64,000 bases of DNA. Source: Phytophthora hibernalis (taxonomy: Eukaryota; Oomycota; Peronosporomycetes; Peronosporales; Peronosporaceae). Both the position numbers and the translations under genes were made by a program. This document shows, piece after piece, positions 21,492 to 32,423 of the stretch. Below the pieces are notes generated by a model. That model ran no database searches, was not told the DNA's origin, and saw only the letters and a program-made list of their open reading frames with translations. The number at the start of each line of letters is the position of its first letter. Position 1 is the first letter of the stretch. The stretch spans positions 186,001-250,000 of the forward strand of contig JAAKBF010000390.1 in assembly GCA_012656075.1 (NCBI GenBank), in the 5' to 3' direction.

Positions 21492-22121
21492 TTACAAGAC
21501 TTTCGTGCCTACCAGAACACCGACGACGACCAAGATAAGGACAGTTCCCACTGTCGCCGAAATCGCACCCGTCCTCTCGCTAATACCGATCGTTTCTCCG
21601 ATCCTTTGCATTTTCGTTTTGCTGATCGCACTCGTAGTTGTCGGCAATCCAGCGAGGATACCCTGGACGTCCTTATTCGCCAGGAAATTTTTGAGCAAAG
21701 TCGGATTTTTAGCGCATCTCCCAACGCCTTGGTAACAGCAGGGTTCTCGAACTCCTTGATAAGGACAGGATTCTTCGCCAATATCTTGACGAGGGCTTTA
21801 TCCTCTTTCAGTATCTTGGTCAAATCAGGATTCTTTTCACCGCATTGATGAATGCTGGAGACGTCTCCAAAGTCTTGACGTATTTATTGCCTCCCTTGAA
21901 AACAGACCCGAGCTTGCTGAAAACCGACGCTTTGTTTCTCTCTTCGTCGACTGCCGTCGTGCTACTGCCCTTGAGGTTACGGCGCGAGGTATCACTGCTC
22001 ACGATAGCATGATTGGAGCTGCTCTTCGTGTTGCTGGCCTGGAGAGAATTGGCGCCATTTACGAGGCCCTGCACAGTAGCCGCGATGGCAACGAGAAGTA
22101 CTAGGAGTAGCTGTATCGCAT
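21492..22121 (-). pseudogene. RxLR-like effector relative A (RNLK-dEER, C-terminal membrane segment), frameshifted
   Basis: ATG at 22121 starts MRY; a one-base shift then opens the hydrophobic signal core (LLLVLLVAIAATVQG). SRRNLKG and VDEER follow, so the last Arg of RxLR is Lys. After a shift near 21830, helical repeats appear (KALVKILAKNPVLIKEFENP). A third shift near 21705 leads to LANKDVQGILAGLP and a C-terminal membrane helix (TVGTVLILVVVGVLVGTKV, stop at 21492). Family knowledge: such proteins are secreted by the pathogen and enter plant cells. The membrane tail suggests insertion into a host membrane (inference). The upstream 200 bp resembles that of B and C. Confidence 0.7.
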
Positions 22122-23112
22122 CGAGCTCCTTCAGTGGTGAATTTAGGGCGGGGTGGTCGGTTGTCAATTTGGAAATGAACTACTTGGTCTTCCCAGCTTT
22201 AAATCCCGGCAGGTTTCACCCACATTTCCCATTGAGGTGGAATTTGACATTGAACAAGGGCACACAGTGCTCAGTAGTTGTAAACGTTATTCGGTGGCCG
22301 CATCATTCTACAACGACGTAAACTGCTGACGCGTCATCTACGGCCTGCATAATCACGCACCGAATGGTGTGTTGGAAACCTCTGGGATTCCCAGACTGGG
22401 ATGCAAGTACAGGTATTTTATATGTGCATGCAATACAGAACATCGACAGAGAACATTTTTAAAGGGTTAAGCGAAAAGCTGCCACGCTACATGTACCGGT
22501 ATTCGTAGCAAGAACACAGAGAACTTATCAACTTTTCAGTCCAAAAGTGGACTATTAATAGAAACAATCCCGGACCAGAACGGGCTGGGTTAATCACACC
22601 CGGTTTGTTCGTTAAATTACGCTGAATGTAAACTACATTTACCCGTAATACTTCCTATTTCTGATCCGATCCTTCCAGCTGTCAAACCACAGCAGACATG
22701 TTTGGTTTGGTTTGGGTTGTTCAGGTGCGGGTAACCCGTGAAATTAATTGTACCGGTACTCCCGGCAACTTCTGTTTTTTAAAAATATTTGCACTATTAG
22801 CTCGAGATGTAAAGCGCAGCATATCCATACCCAAATGCAACCACGGTGGCCGCCGTAAAACTACGTACTACTTGTACAGCCCAGAGGTAATAGCATTAAC
22901 ATCATTTTTGCTGTTTTACTGACAGTAGTTTGCTGTCAAGACATTGAATTATACTACTTCGAAGTATTACTGCAACACGCGGCTGTTGCATCGTTTGCCC
23001 ATGCTTGGAAGAGGCTACCGGTTTCTCTGCCACACACAGGAAACCACTGCTCATACTGTAAAGTTGCAAGTTTCATGATCGGTGTTTGCCATCGAAATTC
23101 TCTTATTTTATT
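22122..23112. other. Effector upstream repeat and non-coding DNA
   Basis: 22150-22330 is the family's shared upstream sequence (compare 26848-27048 and 53755-54060). 22330-23110 shows no gene on either strand. Confidence 0.45.
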
Positions 23113-23688
23113 TCAAAAGCGTCGATCTCGCAATCCCTCCTGACGATAAGAGTCTTCGGTTTGGCCAGGGTCTATCCGATTTTTTGATGTTCGTTTTGGC
23201 CATCCCAGTGTGTTTACAGCGATTTTTGGTTTTGATTGTAGGAGGTTCAAACGGCTCGGACGTTTTAGCGAGTCTACACACACCTTGGCGAATGCAGGGT
23301 TCTCGAGCTCCTTGAGAAGGACAGGCTTATTCGCCAAGAACTTGACGAATTCTTTATCCTCGTTCAACATCTTGGCCAGACCGAGATTCTTTTTCATCGA
23401 CTCGATAAGAGCTGGAGACATCTTCAAAGTTTTAGTGCGCTCAAATACAGAAATCATCTTGTCGAGCATCTCTATCCACATATTTCTCTCTTCATCCGCT
23501 GCGCCAGTTTCAGTCTCCGGTGTGCTCCTTGCCTTTGAGGTTGCGGCGCAAAGTATCTCCGTACACCAAAGCACGATTGGAACTGCTCTTCATGTTGCTG
23601 GCCTCGAGAGAGTTGGCGTCAGTCGCAAAGCCCTGGACGGAAACCGCAACGGTGACAAGGAGAAGTATCAGGAAGTCACTGTACCGCA
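23113..23688 (-). pseudogene. RxLR-like effector relative B, frameshifted
   Basis: ATG at 23688 (MRYSDFLILLLVTVAVSVQG, signal peptide), then LRRNLKG. A one-base shift just after it moves the frame, in which ADEER and the helical part follow (MISVFERTKTLKMSPALIES, LANKPVLLKELENPAFAK). The C-terminus is degraded and no membrane helix is in frame. B is nearly identical to C (54069-54702), in inverted orientation 30 kb away. A Harbinger element sits 108 bp upstream of its ATG and separates it from the rest of its upstream region. Probably non-functional as written. Confidence 0.7.
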
Positions 23689-24001
23689 TCGAGCTCCTTC
23701 GGCAGGAGAATTTCGGTGGGACTAGTTGATGGTCAATTTGGAAATGAACTGCTTGACTCTCCCAACTTTGGAATCCCAGCAGGTTTCACCCACAATAGGG
23801 GGTTTCAGAATCAACCAAAATGCCCCAGATTTCGTTTGCATCCCGCAATAAAATCCGCCCATGATCCTCAAAATACCACTGTATTTGGCAAAATCCAAAT
23901 CCACCAGCTCCGGGGCTGGTGGATTTCGAAATACCCAAGTATTTCGGTCACATTGACACGCGCAAAGTCAGAAAGAGCCCCTCACAAGCCGAAGGAGCGC
24001 C

Positions 24002-25269
24002 ATGCCTCGCCGCTCAGCGCGGAAGGCGCTGCTGTCGAGATCTACAAGCCGTGTATGCGTTCTACCTTACCGGAGGAGACAACGACGCAGCGGCGGACGT
24101 GCTAGCAGTGTTTTTATATGTGGAGACCAGTCGATACCTCTCTTTCCGCCTCGGGTCCCCACATGCTGATCATCGCTTCGGTGTACTAATGACTCTAAGA
24201 TCCAAGGACTTCAGGCAGCTCACACGGATCTCCAAGCGATCATTCTGTGCATTACACGACTACATCTGCGACAACCCAATCTTTCATTCGACGTCGCCAA
24301 ACGCAAGCCACGAGCAGCAGCCAGTTTGCTGGCAGCTTGCCGTGGCTTTGGTTCGGCTAGGTGAAAATGTAAATGGGGCCAGCGTCGGGCAGCTACACCG
24401 CTATTTCCGCATTGCTAATGGTTCGGTCGTGGCGTATACCAAGCGAGTTTTGACCGCGCTGAAGGATGTGCGCAGTGGTTAGAATGGCCTTCTATTAGAA
24501 GACGGCGCGAAATTTCCCGGGTGATGGCAGCAGAAGGATTTCCTGGCTGCGTGGGCTTTATCGACGGAACGACGCTGCCACTTTCACAGCGACCTGCGAT
24601 CGATGGAAGTAGCTACTTCGACAGGAAGAAGAGGTGAGAAATACATCATTTGGCTCGGTTTATCTATCTTACGTTTTGCTTTGGAATTTTGAACGTCTTG
24701 GCAACAGGTACTCAGTAGCGATGCAGTTGGTGTGTGATAATGACAAGCGAATCATTGTCGTTCACTGTGGTTGGCCTGGATCATGTGCTGACGCCAATGT
24801 TTTTAAACGCATGGCGATCTACCGTGATGCAAGTCATTTCTTTTCTGATGGAGAATATCTGCTTGCAGATTCAGCCTATCCGTCACTTCGTACAGTTCTG
24901 CCTGCATACAAGCGTACTTTGGCGGATAACGAAGACAATACTGAGTTCAACTTCTACTTGGCGAAGTCTCGCGTGAGAAACGAGCATGCAATTGGCGTGC
25001 TGAAGTCACGATGGGCATCATTACGGGAAATGCGCAACCAATTGAGGTCGAAGACTGAAATGGACGCCTTCATCGAGTGGGCATTAGGATGTTGTGTTTT
25101 GCACAATATGCTGGCAAAATTAGGCGATGCTTGGGAAGGCATGGTGTTGGAGGAAGAAGATGACAACGAAATGTTTGACCCCAGTGATTGTGAGCAGGAA
25201 GGTTCTATCAGAGAACTCGTGAAGCCGATTACGCTGCAGATGCATCGTATTTCTCCACGCTTCTCCTAA
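24002..25269 (+). pseudogene. Harbinger transposase (DDE_Tnp_4), two exons, two frameshifts
   Basis: ATG at 24002 (MPRRSARKALL). A shift near 24045 leads to DLQAVYAFYLTGGDNDAA and a helical N-terminal domain. A second shift near 24480 leads to FPGCVGFIDGTTLPL (first catalytic Asp). A 74-nt GT-AG intron (24634-24707) joins KKR to YSVAMQLVCDNDK. The second Asp is in LLADSAYP and the Glu in NEHAIGVLKSRW. All three catalytic residues are present. The frame from 24708 to 25269 is intact and ends acidic. Harbinger enzymes cut and paste with 3-bp duplications and need the Myb partner for DNA binding and nuclear entry. Confidence 0.85.
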
Positions 25270-25329
25270 CGTGAAGTTATGTAGTAGCTGTGTAGCACGC
25301 TGAACTCTGAATGATACGTTAAAGTAAAT
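25270..25329. terminator. Gap between convergent Harbinger genes
   Basis: About 60 bp between the transposase stop and the complement of the Myb-like stop; holds both 3' ends. Confidence 0.3.
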
Positions 25330-26690
25330 CTAAGAATGATTTAGCTTCTTCAGCAGTGCGGCCTTTTCGATGAGCGAACTCAGCACTTGGAAACGCTGTT
25401 GTTTCTCCGCCTCAACGCGGCGATCGATACGTTCTGTCTCCCACTTTTCCTTCTTGAACGCCAAGCGAGCTTGCTCGATAACTTGCTGGTCTAACATTCA
25501 TAAAAACAACGACAGCACTTAGTCCCAATACATAAAAACGTGAAGCGCCGAGCGTACCCTTTTGACGCTCGGCTAAACTTGTCCAGCGTTCACTTTCCAA
25601 CACCAAGCGTTCTTTGTCAACTGGAGTAGCATAATGCCGTTAGCGATGTAAGTAATCGTGGAGCACATATTAGCGCCTTACCAGTGGCCTTCGTCTTCGC
25701 TGCGATCTTCATAGCGCCAGCAATAGCATTATGGGGAGCTTCTGCGTTTGTACCCAACGGGGAGGAATTTAGCGTCGGCAGTTTCAGTTGTCGAGCCACG
25801 GCTGGGGTTTGACGCTTGGTCTTGCCTTTCGGGCTTTCCGATTGGGACGTCTTTCTTTACGTTGTATCTGTGCGCTCGTCGCGACATTCTCACGCGCGAC
25901 TGTGCCTCCTTCTGACTGAGACGTGTTGCTAGTTAGATTGGTTTGTTTAGACGGGGATCCTTCGAGCGACGATTTTGCGGAGGTAGGTTTCTGCGACAGG
26001 GAAGAGAAGCCGTAAGTTGTCCATTAGAATCTCCAAGATTAACGCATGGCGACTGCGGCGAGCTGTAGCTCCCCAGTGCACCTCCGTCGATATTCAACAT
26101 GTCGTCCACGTTGTCCACAGCAGAGAGGCTGTTTTCCGCCGAAGTAGAGTCGAATGTGCTAAGGGGGACACGTTCGCTTTTGCATGGAACAGAGCGTCCA
26201 TCTTCTCGTACCAAGGGCACATGTTCTCCAACTTTTGTTGCACCGTACAAATGCCACGGAGTTCATCATCAGGCGTGATACCTGCTCCCGTTGACGCCTC
26301 GTACTCCTTTGTCCTGATATACCGAGTCTTGTAGGTCTGGAACCGGTCCTTCATCTGCTGGGCTGTCAGTTCAAAACGGCGTTTGCTGCTTTTCTTCAAT
26401 GCTGCTGCCATTTCCTTGAAGCAGCCAGTTTTAGAGACCTGCTTCTTGCCCACGACAGTCTGCTTCGCCACCCCAAAACACTTTGAGAAGTGAAGTTTTA
26501 GAGACCTGCTTGCCCACGACAGTCTGCTTCCACCCCAAAACACTTTGAGAATGTTCTTTGAGAAGTGTTTTGGGGTGGCGAAGCAGACTGTCGTGGGCAA
26601 GAAGCAGGTCTCTAAAACTTCTCAAAGTTCGCCTTGTCCTCAAGCCACAGGACGAATCCTCTTTCCTGAGATGCTTATTTGCCATGGCTG
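25330..26690 (-). pseudogene. Harbinger Myb/SANT-like DNA-binding protein, disrupted
   Basis: Reading on minus: MANKHLRKEDSSCG, then a hairpin-forming repeat (26428-26618) that breaks the Myb helix region. The domain continues FKEMAAALKKSSKRRFELTA and MKDRFQTYKTRY, then a long acidic Ser/Asn linker after a shift near 26170, then basic stretches. A 67-nt GT-AG intron (25557-25491) joins AERQK to DQQVIEQARLAF. The C-terminus is a Glu/Lys coiled coil ending KKLNHS. In this superfamily the partner binds the subterminal DNA and recruits the transposase. It is non-functional as written. Confidence 0.7.
26428..26618. repeat. Triplicated 55-60-bp unit forming a hairpin inside the Harbinger Myb gene
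   Basis: Units at 26428-26490 and 26495-26551 are direct copies; 26563-26618 is the reverse complement. The shared core is GCCCACGACAGTCTGCTTC. The arms can pair with an 80-nt loop. Confidence 0.85.
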
Positions 26691-26847
26691 ATTTAGCTTG
26701 AGCACTGACTCGAATATTGTAGTGTGAGCAAATCCTACGACCGCAAGGTCGATATCCATGGTGGGTTTGAAAGACACCTTCGTACGAGGGATTAAGCAAA
26801 TACCACGGATTGGAAAATGCCAAACTACCGATTCAGAAACCCCTAAT

Positions 26848-27048
26848 TGTCCAGCTCCAGTTTCCCGCTGTGGTGGAATTTGACATCGAACGAGGGCCCT
26901 CGATGTCGAGCGCGGTCCCAAATCCCGAGCCGACATTGTTGTCAGTAATTGGCGAAGGACGCGAAGTTTATCATAATAACTTTAAAAAGTTACTCGATGA
27001 CCGCATCATTCTGCAACGACGTAAACTGCTGCCGCGTCATCTGCGACC
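26848..27048 (-). repeat. Displaced upstream region of effector B
   Basis: Matches 53755-53965 in reverse and, more weakly, 22210-22330. In C it is joined directly to the gene; here Harbinger lies between. After 27048 the similarity stops abruptly. Confidence 0.75.
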
Positions 27049-27479
27049 AACGGATAGTGTAGGTGTACGGTACACCAACTGTAATTCAATCAGTTGTTGT
27101 ACGGTGGGCTAGATGGACATCACACTGGACCTTCTAACCCTATCGTAAATAGGCAGATGTTTCTTAAAAAGATTCAAAGACATTTGTAAATAAATGACGA
27201 ATCAATCGTTGCGTGTGAGCAGCGACGACTTAGTTTACCCGAATGCGGTGTCTAAAATCTGAAAACCCCAAGTATTGTAACAGGTCGTGTGTGAATTGTA
27301 CCAGATTTATGGCTGTGTGCTTCGAGACCATGATGACAAACCACAATACAAATAGAAAAGCTGCAAAAGTAAAATACTTCAACATGTTACTCTCAAATGC
27401 AAAAATATATACATTGATGTTCGCCCCGAATCCGGTCCTTCCTCTTTCTCCATTCTCTTTAAACAATTTCACCCGCTGA
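27049..27479. other. No gene seen
   Basis: AT-rich; only weak antiparallel frames. May contain the left end of the MULE-type element, but no terminal repeat was found. Confidence 0.35.
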
Positions 27480-28062
27480 ATCGTGCGCACACAAACGTAA
27501 GTACCGCAGACGATAGTACTGCTCCAATTCGTAGCACGCGTTGCTCCACTTGTGGCCGGTAATCATTGACTCCAGGAAAATAAGCACCACACACCACAGG
27601 AGTGTCCGTAATCTTGCTTGTACTTATCCCACCGTTCAAACTGCACCGTAGGTTGTCCACACGTGAGGGACAATAGCGTTCCTCACAGCCTTTTCCAAAG
27701 CTGTGTAGCTTGATTGTGCCTGCTGGGGTCGAACAGCGTGCACTTCGCTAGATCGGACGTCAAGTCCAATTAGAAGTCCTCCCAATGGAACCCCCCAACT
27801 TTGGCCACCCCGATTTGACGCCGTACAGTAGCGTGAAAGGATCCGTGCGTGACCGCTACCTTCTGTTGCTTTGATACGTCTGAGAATGGGAACCAGTCTG
27901 GAGTTAAAACCCAATGCCTGTCGATACATATCGACGCGCCAATATGTTCAACCCTGCACGCATGCAGGGCGACCCCAGCCACTCCGTTGAACGAACCTTT
28001 AGGAGCCGCACTCCCTCTATCTCTTCACCAGTCATGACGTACTTGTTCAGGGTCATATTTCC
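27480..28062 (-). pseudogene. Ulp1-like cysteine peptidase (C48 family) with in-frame stops
   Basis: One minus-strand frame carries the complete catalytic set in order: His in DRHWVL (about 27915), Asp in LFDPSRH (27729), Gln in KQDYGH and Cys in SCGVWCLF (27595). Two stops (TAA, TGA) lie between the His and the Gln. Upstream, in another frame, EWLGSPCMRAGLNILA matches the start of Ulp1 domains. C48 enzymes cleave SUMO or related modifiers; transposon copies have no known substrate. The position directly downstream of a MULE transposase suggests one element. Clearly inactive here. Confidence 0.7.
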
Positions 28063-29012
28063 ACAGTGTCTTTGAACAAAGCTACAGCACCAAAACGACG
28101 TTTTCGGTTTATCACACAGTTTAGTACCGGACACAAGCATTTGGTACCAGGTATAACACCCTTTCGTACCGGACATAAGCATTTGGTACCAAATGGGTAC
28201 GAACGTTGGGTAGCGAAATGCAGTTTCCCTGGGCTCACGCTAGCGTCTCCTGGGTCGGTTGTGTTACCACATATTATCCACGTCTCGGTTCAGGAATATT
28301 AACCTGATTCCCTTTCGATACACGAGACTGCATACAAAACGCGAGCGTCGAATGGAGTCATCACACCGGTACTCGGACTTATCAAGCTCCTGCAGAGTGT
28401 CCTTCATTTTTGCCACCGCTTCCTATGCGTCGATCACCAGTATCATATAGTTCAACAGCTCCAACGTCGCGTACCCGAACTCGTCCCAACGGGCTAGATA
28501 CACCGCGTTTTCTTTTTCTCCAGCGACTTTCATATCAATGTCTGCAATTGCAGACGCGCATATTCCCTGGTAGTATATCGGTAGGCTGGGGAACTGTCTG
28601 CCCCACATTCATTCTCCGAACTGTGTGCTTTGATCGTATCTCCGCCTGATCCATCGGTAACGGATCGACCTACAATACCAACATAAGCACTATAGATAGA
28701 GAGAGATGTACATCGCCATACACGTACCATCTTAGCAGCGACGCCGAAGCAGTATTTCTACGACAGAAGTAGACGAGCGTCGGACAGTCTTGGCGGCGTC
28801 TTCGACTGACCGCGGGCCAGCAGCTTTGCGCGGCGCTGGACTCGCTGCAAATTCTGATCTTTCTTGGCCTTGTTATATTTTCTTCGTTCCGCCTGCGTTT
28901 TCCTTACAGCCTTTGAGAATTGCATCTTCTTGCGTTTTATCCGAGCCTCCTGCTTGATTTCTGGAGTCTAGGTTGTCGTCATGGTCTCTTCCTGCACGTG
29001 CGTTCTCTGTCC
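28063..29012 (-). pseudogene. Degraded linker between MULE transposase and peptidase
   Basis: Minus-strand patches: YLARWDEFGYATLELLNYM at 28500-28430, then AKMKDTLQELDKSEYR, and a Lys/Arg-rich segment at 28940-28820 (RKTQAERRKYNKAKKDQN). All are in the same orientation as the neighbours but in changing frames. Probably the middle of the peptidase-bearing protein. GTACCAAATG-type repeats near 28140-28190 are an insertion or microsatellite. Confidence 0.4.
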
Positions 29013-29207
29013 CTATACCTTGCTGTCATCTTGTCTTCGCTTCTTGGGTTTACCCACTAACGCCTGGCTCTCAATAAGAGCCATAGCATCCGCCAGCTTG
29101 CGCACTTCACCTGCTCGGCAAAGAGTCTGAAAGGTCTCGAGAAGCGTGAAAGCTGACTTGATGTCCTCTGCACTCTGGTCAGCGATGACCCCTGAATCTG
29201 CTGGCAT
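29013..29207 (-). pseudogene. C-terminal segment of the MULE transposase
   Basis: Helical segment (IKSAFTLLETFQTLCRAGEV) followed by a basic tail GKPKKRRQDD and a stop. In MULE proteins a similar helical stretch follows the SWIM finger. Confidence 0.4.
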
Positions 29208-31570
29208 ATTTAACGCGCATCGCTGTACTTTTGGCGTCTAGTCATCGCACGGCCAGTAGTGTTACTCTTTCGCACCCTTCGGAGAGTGCCACCGACGTCA
29301 ATGTGACCTGTGGAGATGTCGTTTGTAGGAGAGAATAGCGACCATCGCGCTGTGTAGAACTTCGGAGGTGGAATGGCAGAATCGGTTGTATTTGAAGAAG
29401 ATGACGTGCCGGCAGGGCAGCAACAGCGTCCGCATGAAGATGCAATTGCACTGGAATGTCTACAAGACACACACAGGAGCGTTAGATATTTCATACCAAA
29501 TGCAACCGGAGACACCAAATACACCAGCATCATGATACCGGATATCGCAAATACCGGTGCTACCAAATGGTACAAAATACCCGTACGGTTGTATTCACAA
29601 CGTGAAGGAGTGCTCGACATCATCACTAAGCATGCGCAGCTCCACTCTGGCGCCTTCAATCTTCGTCGAGAATGGAGCGTCAGCACTGGACGCGAACTTG
29701 TACTGGTCACGTACGGGCCGATAAACATGGGGGCTTAGCTGAACGGCCAACGTCAGGAGCTCCGGTTCTGCAGCATCGGCAGATATAGGTGTCTGTCGTG
29801 TTCCCAATCTTCTGAACGCTATTATATGTCGCTCCTGCGACCACTCTTGCAGCATGATCAGCGTACCGATTAGCTCATCGATAGGGTCTTCGCGCTCAAC
29901 TACTTGTTTGATTTCCCCCAGCCGCTTTCGATCCGATTGTTGGTATTATTGTTGAGGTGAGGCACATTATCCCGATGGTAGTCTACCCATTCACGCCTGC
30001 ATGACTCCCAGTTGGCATCGAAGTACACGAAGCAGGGGTCGTTCTTGTCGTTTCCGAGCGATCTCAGCATATCTTGTCGGTACGTCGAGTAGGATTTCGC
30101 GCTCTCCGCCTTCATCATCAACTTCAGCGCGTATATGATCTCCTTTTAGTCCTCCGCGTCGCGTTTACATCTGCTTCCGACCTATTCGTTAAAGACACCA
30201 AAACCAGATGTCGAACACAAACGCAAATTGTTGACCACCGCGGATTACCTGTCTGCGCATATAGGCGATCACGTGGAACGGGTAAAGCAGTTGCCGGGCT
30301 TTGGGAAACGGCTTAGCAAGTACATCTTTTCTTTGAAATTATTGTCCGTCACCAAAACTTGAATTTTGACCCATGCCGGATTCGATTACTTGAATTCTTC
30401 TAAGCAGAAAGTCAAATTCTCCTTTATCTCGCTCTCCACTAGTGAGTGCTGGACATATTGACGCTACAGCAAGACACACGACACATGAACACACGTTAGG
30501 TATGATCCGGTATGATACGCATATTCCGATACCAACTGTTGTACAACATCGCACTACCTTCCCAAAAACGTTGTTCACCAGGATGCTGAACAATTTGTAA
30601 TAGTTCTTGTTCGTCCCGTGTGTTGAGTCAACCATGAAAACTTCAGGAAACGCATTGAAGAGTCGCTTCTGGCTTACTGTCTGGAAACACACAGTATTTA
30701 CAAGCCCCGATGAGCTGTTCACTGACACGGCAGCAGAATTGCCGTCGGTATCGCAGAACTCACGCAAAAGGTCAATGGTCCTCTCTTCATCCGTCCTTCC
30801 ATCACGTTGAACACGCTATTGGGACGCTAGCAAGTGTAAACGTCTCGTAGATCCCTACTTTTCCCTGATCACATGCGAAAACAAACATGGTGGTTAGTAT
30901 GAAATAATACATACATTGAGTAATGCAGCCAATAAATGTTACCAGTTGCCTCACGTAGATACTGTAGAATGCCTTTAGCGGAAGATCCCGCTTTCTTCAT
31001 CGTATTTACGCGAGGCAGCACGTCTGGATCTGTGATTCTTCTGTTTTCACAGTAGTAGCGGAACAGCTCCTTACTACGCAGATCATTATGCGCACCAAAC
31101 CACGAAACGATCACTTTCCAGATTCCATTAGCATCCTGTCGAGATAGAGCCTTCAACTTGGCTTCGCATGCCAATTACCGGATAATTATCCGTTGACGCT
31201 TTCCTTCCCCTTTTCGGATGCTCGATTCAATGAGTGCACAAAAGTGTAACGGAGTAGTACTTAAAACCTTCGGGCAACAACCGCGGATCATTGTCTGGAA
31301 CCCCGCTCTCGATTAGCTTTTGTTCCGCAGTCTCGCGCTGTACGAAGTCCTTTTCGACAGTAGTTACCATGTTCTCTGGCTGTGGGCTGACAACTCGGAA
31401 AAAGTCCGAGTCTTCAAAAAGCATAAATGCGCCTCGTCCTCCACCACACGTCCGCTAGAAGATTCAAGCACAGCAATTGCAGCATCCTCTGCATGTTGAT
31501 CTCCAGAGTGGCCGTTATCTTCGGCGCTAACTTCCTTCGCAATAGATTTATCCACTTGATCCCGTATCAT
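29208..31570 (-). pseudogene. MULE transposase, frameshifted
   Basis: Order on the minus strand: an acidic N-terminal part (31570-31400); FAR1-like DNA-binding remains (GFKYYSVTLLCTH at 31270-31230; VIVSWFGAHNDLRSKELF and YYCENRRITDPDVLPRVN at 31120-31000); a probable intron from about 30940 to 30869; then the MULE core with the first catalytic Asp in VFMVDSTHGTNKNYYKL (about 30620). After that come the C-terminal region WESCRREWVDYHRDNVPH and NNTNNRIESGWGK (30010-29905), a SWIM finger (CNCIF ... LLPCRHVI near 29440-29400), and a tail WSLFSPTNDIS. At least four frame changes and several stops. The family moves with 8-10-bp target duplications. Confidence 0.75.
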
Positions 31571-31666
31571 TTCATGTAATGTTGTGTCGGTATCATATTT
31601 TTCCGGTTCAAGTTTGTTTATTTGTGCACCGGAATCCGGCTTGTCAGGTACCGTATGTGTCTGCTG

Positions 31667-31876
31667 TTAATTCATGCTATCATGTCCATCGCTTGGGTGG
31701 TCCGCTAGTTCTCCCGACGCCTCTTTCTGAGCAAGCACCAGCGATTCACCACCGCCGTTATCTTCATCACCTTCTTCGTCGTAGCTGGCTTGGTTGTACG
31801 CCTCTTCTTCTGACACGGAAGCATCACAGGATATGCGTGCGATCTCTATGGTGACCTGTGCAGTAGCAAAAGCCAA
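31667..31876 (-). pseudogene. Acidic N-terminal segment upstream of the MULE transposase
   Basis: 70 codons, strongly acidic (SEEEAYNQASYDEEGDEDNG). Same orientation; may belong to the transposase N-terminus or to a separate small protein. Confidence 0.35.
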
Positions 31877-31980
31877 GCGCTTCTGCCGTGACCCTCGTTT
31901 CGTCTGTCTTCCATCCAGTTATATCTCGCTGACAACACATCGCTTCAGTCTGACACGGTTCGTCGTCTTCACCGGAGCCA

Positions 31981-32423
31981 TCACGATGTCAACGTCCCGC
32001 TGAGCAACGGCCGGATTGTTGGATGCAGTTTTCGCGTCAACCCGTTGCGTGGGGGCAGGTCGCTGTCTTCATCTCCAGCGCTGGATATCTGCGTGTGGGG
32101 TAACTGCCTGTCCGCATCTTCCTTTGCAGCCCGCTGCGTGGGGACCAGGCCGCGGTCTCTATCTTGTGCACTTGCCCGCTGCGTGTGGGATAACTGGCTA
32201 TCCAGACCTTCCGCGCTTGCTTCCTGCGTGTGGTCTGGCCGGCTATTCGCATCCTCCACATTTCTTCGATGCGATGGGGAGGGTTGCTGTCTGCGGCTCG
32301 CTGCATGGAAGGGAGGTCCAGGTCTGGATCCTGCGCGCTAATATGGCTTGCGCGAGTTGGGTCGCCATCTGAGGTTGTAGCAGTGAGACAACAGGTAGCA
32401 CCGGCACATAGTAACAGAGTCAA
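31981..32423 (-). repeat. Coding minisatellite, about six 45-bp units
   Basis: Degenerate 15-residue repeats of the type D-x-D-x-x-L-x-x-T-Q-R-A-S-A, for example EGLDSQLSHTQRASA, QDRDRGLVPTQRAAK and EDADRQLPHTQISSA, over about 32040-32330. One frame change splits the array. A Met followed by a hydrophobic stretch (MTLLLCAGATCCLTA) opens the frame at 32423, so the array is near the N-terminus of a protein. Confidence 0.75.

Larger units (their letters stand above)
23797..26844 (+). mobile_element. PIF/Harbinger transposon, complete ends
   Basis: The ends are AGGGGGTTTCAGAATC on the left and AGGGGTTTCTGAATC read inward from the right, with a 3-bp AAT duplication (23794-23796, 26845-26847). The empty site is seen at the duplicate locus 53965-53985, where CACAATTGTCC is uninterrupted; this fixes both ends. 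It carries the two genes typical of the superfamily: a DDE transposase on plus and a Myb/SANT-like protein on minus. Length 3,048 bp. Confidence 0.9.
27480..32423 (-). mobile_element. MULE-type element with transposase and Ulp1-like peptidase
   Basis: Same-strand remains of a MULE transposase (29216-31570), an N-terminal repeat-rich region (31667-32423) and a C48 peptidase (27480-28062). In plants the MULE-plus-Ulp1 combination defines the Kaonashi-type elements. No terminal inverted repeats or target duplication were recognised, so both limits are those of the coding remains. Confidence 0.6.
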
